Assembly (NCBI GenBank): GCA_015654985.1
Contig: JAATFW010000049.1
Coordinates: 1-37,062, forward strand
Length of the DNA stretch: 37,062 nucleotides
Source of the DNA: Sphingobacteriales bacterium
GTDB taxonomy: Bacteria > Bacteroidota > Bacteroidia > Sphingobacteriales > Sphingobacteriaceae
Direction of reading: 5' to 3'
This document shows, one piece after another, positions 33,747 to 37,062 of this stretch. The position numbers were made by a program, and so were the translations under genes. Positions within the stretch are counted from its first letter, which is position 1. Every line of letters starts with the position of its first letter. A model generated the notes under the pieces. The model ran no database searches. It was not told the DNA's origin and saw only the letters and a program-made list of their open reading frames with translations.

Positions 33747-35111
33747 CTATTCTCCCGAAGGTGCTTCTATATTTTGTCCGATCTTCGCCGGCACCCCGAA
33801 ATTCGGTGTGCCATCAGTATTCCAGATAAACTTCTGGATCCTTACATTGCGACCGTTATTATCTCCCGCGTTCGGAAGCGAACGGGCGTGATAAATAATC
33901 CAATCCTCTTTACCGTCGGGAGATTTAAAAAAGCCGTTGTGCCCCGTACCATAGGCACCTCCTGCAGGATTTTGAGAGAAAACCGGTGAACTTGCTTTAA
34001 CCCAATCTGAACGGACCATAGGATCGCCACCTGTTTTTAACCTTAACAATCCAAGGCTATAGTTATCTACCCAATAACCACTTCCGGAATAGATCAAAAA
34101 CACATCGCCTTCCGGGTTCTTTAATATTTCAGGGCCTTCGTTAATGGCTGCACCATATTTCTCCCACGCATATTCGGGGGCTGAGATCAGTACCCGTTCG
34201 CCATCTATTGTCCACGGGTTGCTCATTTTGGCGATATAAAGATTCTGAGGAGCGGCTCCCGCTATCCCTCCCGACCATATCATATACAATTGATTGTTGT
34301 GCTCCAGGATTGTTCCGTCGATTGCCCATTGATCGGTCGGGTCTGCTATTTTCCCTTTGAACAACCAGCTTCCCTGAAGCGGGTTGCCCGAAGCATTTTC
34401 AATCACATACATGCGGTGATTGGCATTGCTGCCATCATCTGCGGCAAAATATGCATACCATTTGCCGCTGATCCTATGCAACTCAGGCGCCCATAAGTTC
34501 TTTGAATAACCCGTACCCGAAGCCGGTCTCCATAAGGTTACCGGAGTGGCTTTACCCAGCTCAGAAACTTTCTTTGTAGGGTACACCACAATGCTTCCTC
34601 CCTGGGTATAGGTATAATAATAAGTTCCTTCACTTTCTATGATCCAGGGGTCGGCACCACTCAATAATGGATTTGTGAAGGTAGCAATTTCTATCGAACC
34701 CGGGGTGGCAGTGATCATCGTCTTTTCTGACCGTTTTCCGTAATTATCGATGGACACAGCAGTGATCTGATAGGTTGCATATACAGGCACCTGAAGCAAA
34801 TAAGTACTTTCTTTCTGGCCGTATACATTTACATTGACAGTTACTGCATTTTTCTCATCATCTCCCTCCCGAATATAAGAGATCACAACAGAAACTATAT
34901 TGGATGGATTAGTCCAGGCAATTCTCAGCTCATTCGCATGATAAGTCTTTTCCGCGATAAAGTTGGTAACCTGATCCACTTTTTCATTTTCCTGATTCCC
35001 CACCTGTTCTTCATCAGGAACTGCAGGATCATTACGCCCACAGGATGAAGTCAGTGTAAGAGATAGTATCAGGCAATTGATCAAAAACAAATGATATTGA
35101 ATACTTCGCAT
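33747..35111 (-). CDS. GH43-family glycoside hydrolase lipoprotein (PUL 2, proximal)
   Basis: From ATG 35111 a 454-aa lipoprotein, chosen because it matches the signal peptide MRSIQYHLFLI of the sister gene; an upstream in-frame codon would add 28 non-signal residues. An FN3-like domain (about 45-137) precedes a GH43 propeller. Catalytic candidates: D154 in GADPWI, D265 in AIDGTIL and E325 in INEGPEI, with NLWAPELH and GTGHNGFF as further family marks. The acidic set and APEL motif are typical of GH43 enzymes acting on arabinose-containing substrates. Its catalytic domain is clearly different from the neighbour's, so the two probably cut different linkages of one glycan. Confidence 0.9.
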   Translation of the reverse strand: MRSIQYHLFLINCLILSLTLTSSCGRNDPAVPDEEQVGNQENEKVDQVTNFIAEKTYHANELRIAWTNPSNIVSVVISYIREGDDEKNAVTVNVNVYGQKESTYLLQVPVYATYQITAVSIDNYGKRSEKTMITATPGSIEIATFTNPLLSGADPWIIESEGTYYYTYTQGGSIVVYPTKKVSELGKATPVTLWRPASGTGYSKNLWAPELHRISGKWYAYFAADDGSNANHRMYVIENASGNPLQGSWLFKGKIADPTDQWAIDGTILEHNNQLYMIWSGGIAGAAPQNLYIAKMSNPWTIDGERVLISAPEYAWEKYGAAINEGPEILKNPEGDVFLIYSGSGYWVDNYSLGLLRLKTGGDPMVRSDWVKASSPVFSQNPAGGAYGTGHNGFFKSPDGKEDWIIYHARSLPNAGDNNGRNVRIQKFIWNTDGTPNFGVPAKIGQNIEAPSGE

Positions 35112-35140
35112 AACATACATTTTTAAAATTTTGAAAGGAT
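34702..35140 (-). repeat. Duplicated N-terminal module, copy B
   Basis: Counterpart of 33287-33735. It includes the upstream TTTTTAAAA-rich stretch, the signal peptide and the FN3-like domain. Small in-frame length differences lie inside the FN3 loop (the VDEK and VNVNV region). Confidence 0.85.
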
Positions 35141-35311
35141 ACATAAAAGAGATTGAGATTACCATTTCATGACCTGTTCGAAATTCGGCATTCAAATAGT
35201 GGAATTGACATGTGCCGAAGGCGCCGGTTGATCAGCAATTATATGAATCAAGCTGTTTTTTCCAGTGTATGATGGCGATTTGATCCCACCCATAGAAATT
35301 GTATAGCTGAA

Positions 35312-35366
35312 GTTAATAATATTATGGGGTTGCCCGAAAATACTGACAACCCCACATATTATTAAC
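35312..35366. terminator. Long hairpin between DUF1735-type gene and GH43 pair
   Basis: Left arm 35312-35332 (GTTAATAATATTATGGGGTTG) and right arm 35347-35366 (CAACCCCACATATTATTAAC) pair along about 18 positions with one small internal loop; the apical loop is 14 nt. It starts 13 bp after the upstream gene's stop on the transcribed strand. It probably reduces read-through into the GH43 genes or protects the mRNA 3' end. Confidence 0.7.
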
Positions 35367-35378
35367 AGATCTTTCCTT

Positions 35379-36380
35379 CTACCATTGAATTTGCTGATCC
35401 TCATCAGGTATCAATGTATTCAGGTCGCGTTGCATGGACAATGTACCATCTACCCTATATTTAAGGCGTTGTCCGGGGACCGTAGTATAATCCTCAAACT
35501 CGTATGACAAATAAAGTGTAATATAGATATGTTTCATATATGGAAGTTGTGGGTCCCATTCCTCATTCTTTGTATAATAAGATTGCGCTGCCCCCAGCTT
35601 AAATTTGTTATTTCCCGCATTATCACTCCAGATTTCCAGTTTCCGTTTTTGAATATCTATGATCTCATCCGTAAACCGGATAAATACTTTATAATTTTTG
35701 CGGTCCAGATAATCTATATCCCTGGTTCCGGCATAGAGAAAAATGGTTTTATTATCCGCCACAAAAGTCCGGTAGGTATTCAACGTCAGAGGGTCGGTAT
35801 TCCCTTCAAGGAATATATAATACAACGTGCCGCCGTATTCGCCAGAGTAATCATTAAATGGACTAATACGTAACATAGCTCTCCGGTATTGTTTGTTTGG
35901 ATTAGCTTTATAATCGTACGAAGGATCATCCAGGATCTGCAAGGGTAATACCCATTTATCAGATTGATCCAGATCTCCCAACGTAAACTCGATCGGTACT
36001 GTAACCGTGCTTACACCCGCCGGCACCTCTATTGTTTCGGGCATGCTATAATATTTGCTATCCAATTGCCTGAAATATAGCTCCTGGCGCTCGCCATATT
36101 GCTCCTGATTTAATCTTGCCAGCGTATCAGCATCCAAGCCGATATGTATGATACGACTTTTAGTATTTGGGGTTGAACCACTGATAACAATCGGAAGGTT
36201 GAATCGTACTTTTCCTTCAGGATTATACCGTAAGTTACACGATGTTACTCCCTGAGCATTGGGTTCTGCTTTAAATGATGCCATTTGGATGAATTGTTCA
36301 TCTTTCCATTCATCATTACATGAAACAAAGCATATCGCTGTTGTTATCACTAAATATAGAATATATATATTCTTCTTCAT
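35379..36380 (-). CDS. PUL accessory lipoprotein (DUF1735/DUF4973-like)
   Basis: A 333-aa lipoprotein (lipobox FVSC, C21, followed by NDEW). An N-terminal beta-sandwich (about 35-165, with FNLPIVISGS and TVPIEFTLGDLD) and a C-terminal beta-rich domain (about 175-333, with FNDYSGEYGGTLYY and the DGTLSMQRDL ending) match the DUF1735 (BT_3987-like N-terminal) plus DUF4973 arrangement. Such proteins lie next to SusD in many Bacteroidota PULs and are thought to be surface glycan-binding proteins. It starts 24 bp after the partial SusD gene, so the same transcript is likely. Confidence 0.82.
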   Translation of the reverse strand: MKKNIYILYLVITTAICFVSCNDEWKDEQFIQMASFKAEPNAQGVTSCNLRYNPEGKVRFNLPIVISGSTPNTKSRIIHIGLDADTLARLNQEQYGERQELYFRQLDSKYYSMPETIEVPAGVSTVTVPIEFTLGDLDQSDKWVLPLQILDDPSYDYKANPNKQYRRAMLRISPFNDYSGEYGGTLYYIFLEGNTDPLTLNTYRTFVADNKTIFLYAGTRDIDYLDRKNYKVFIRFTDEIIDIQKRKLEIWSDNAGNNKFKLGAAQSYYTKNEEWDPQLPYMKHIYITLYLSYEFEDYTTVPGQRLKYRVDGTLSMQRDLNTLIPDEDQQIQW

Positions 36381-36404
36381 TGTTGCAAATTATTATATAA
36401 TAAC

Positions 36405-37062
36405 TTATTCAGGATTTGTCCAGCCAGGATTTTGGGTCAGCTCTTTGTTGCGTTTAAGTTCATCAAAATGGATAGGCCAAAACCACATCTTAAGCGTAAA
36501 TATAGAAGGTAACGACGGGATCGCGACGGGTGTATGGAAAAGCACTGACTGCTCTCTGGTAGAATAGGCATTACAGCCATAAATCGGAGCTGACTCCTCT
36601 GCCGCAGCATCCGTCCAGCGGCGTAAATCGAAATAACGTTGTCCTTCGGCAAATAACTCGATCTGCCGCTCCCGTTTCAATTTTATACGGAATTTAGCCG
36701 GATCTGCATATACATCACTTGTATAATCAGGCACTCCGCCGCGGATCCGAACAGGCTGGATCCCTTTTTTCATTTCCACAATATCCCGCGATATAGAATG
36801 AGTTTTGCTGCCATCCCATGAAGGAATACTATAGGATCCATTCAATTCATTCAATGCTTCCGCATAGATCAGCAGCACTTCCGCATAGCGGATGGCAGGA
36901 TCAACTTTTTGCTTCATGCGGGACTGATCGTATGCAGTAACAGCCACATTACTGATATCATCCGGGTGTATATACTTCTTTACGCCAACCCCTGAACGTG
37001 GCCAGTAAGTTGTATTCTTATACCCGTTAGGGTCTCCCCGATAGTAAAATATCTGCACATTG
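36405..37062 (-). CDS. susD: SusD/RagB-family protein, C-terminal part (PUL 2, runs off window)
   Basis: The last ~218 residues of a SusD-like glycan-binding lipoprotein; the frame stays open to the right edge, so the start lies outside. The family C-terminal block is clear: RYAEVLLIYAEALNEL, then RERQIELFAEGQRYFDLRRW, and the final PIHFDELKRNKELTQNPGW. A SusC partner is expected just beyond the window. The GTG at 37056-37058 is internal and not the true start. Confidence 0.93.
   Translation of the reverse strand, partial: NVQIFYYRGDPNGYKNTTYWPRSGVGVKKYIHPDDISNVAVTAYDQSRMKQKVDPAIRYAEVLLIYAEALNELNGSYSIPSWDGSKTHSISRDIVEMKKGIQPVRIRGGVPDYTSDVYADPAKFRIKLKRERQIELFAEGQRYFDLRRWTDAAAEESAPIYGCNAYSTREQSVLFHTPVAIPSLPSIFTLKMWFWPIHFDELKRNKELTQNPGWTNPE

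Noticed and set aside
35192-35404. 70-codon minus-strand open frame between the PUL 2 lipoprotein and the GH43 genes
   Set aside because: It overlaps the end of the lipoprotein gene and contains the long hairpin; no domain or signal peptide is seen.

Overview
The window is chromosomal DNA of a Bacteroidota bacterium, most likely order Sphingobacteriales (a Pedobacter-like member of the Sphingobacteriaceae). The reasons are SusC/SusD pairs, ECF-sigma/FecR regulation, GH76 and GH43 lipoproteins, DUF4293, a GldI-like FKBP lipoprotein, the gene order yceD-rpmF-plsX-fabH-accB-accC, and several exact matches to the Bacteroidota -7 promoter box TAnnTTTG. No rRNA, tRNA, CRISPR array, transposase or phage gene was seen.

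Left part (1-16.8 kb), ordinary housekeeping genes: aconitase (-); a 785-bp non-coding stretch with a 27-bp perfect palindrome and a possible 46-codon ORF; a polysaccharide deacetylase (-) divergent from a tolC-hlyD efflux pair (+); gpsA (+); a small YtxH-like membrane protein (+); a DbpA-domain DEAD-box RNA helicase (-); DUF4293 (-); truA (+); an M42 aminopeptidase (+); a two-domain FKBP lipoprotein (-); a small outer-membrane barrel (+); rpiB (-) and tatC (-).

Middle part (16.8-21.9 kb): a minus-strand fatty-acid synthesis block, yceD-rpmF-plsX-fabH and then accB-accC. It makes the acyl-ACP primer, an acyl-phosphate enzyme and two acetyl-CoA carboxylase subunits. A 368-bp purine-rich leader separates the two halves, and an attenuator-like structure lies between accB and accC.

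Right part (22-37 kb), accessory carbohydrate genes, all on the minus strand. PUL 1 reads, in transcription order, ECF sigma factor - FecR anti-sigma - STN-domain SusC - SusD - GH76 alpha-1,6-mannanase - LamG-type surface lipoprotein. It forms a complete sensing, import and cleavage unit, probably for an alpha-mannan. PUL 2 is cut by the right edge: SusD (C-terminal part) - DUF1735/DUF4973-type lipoprotein - two GH43 lipoproteins. The two GH43 proteins share an almost identical secretion/FN3-like N-terminal module and promoter-proximal DNA, but carry different catalytic domains.

The least expected signals are non-coding. At least six arrays of 7-bp tandem units (GTTATAA, GAGTTAT, GTTGAAG and GGAAATC types) lie in intergenic DNA, often right at stop codons. 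A 103-bp element occurs twice at about 93% identity, each time upstream of a minus-strand gene and ending in a TACATTTG promoter box. Hairpins sit in 5' leaders and between cistrons. No new defence or mobile system is evident; these repeat families and the GH43 module duplication are the best leads.
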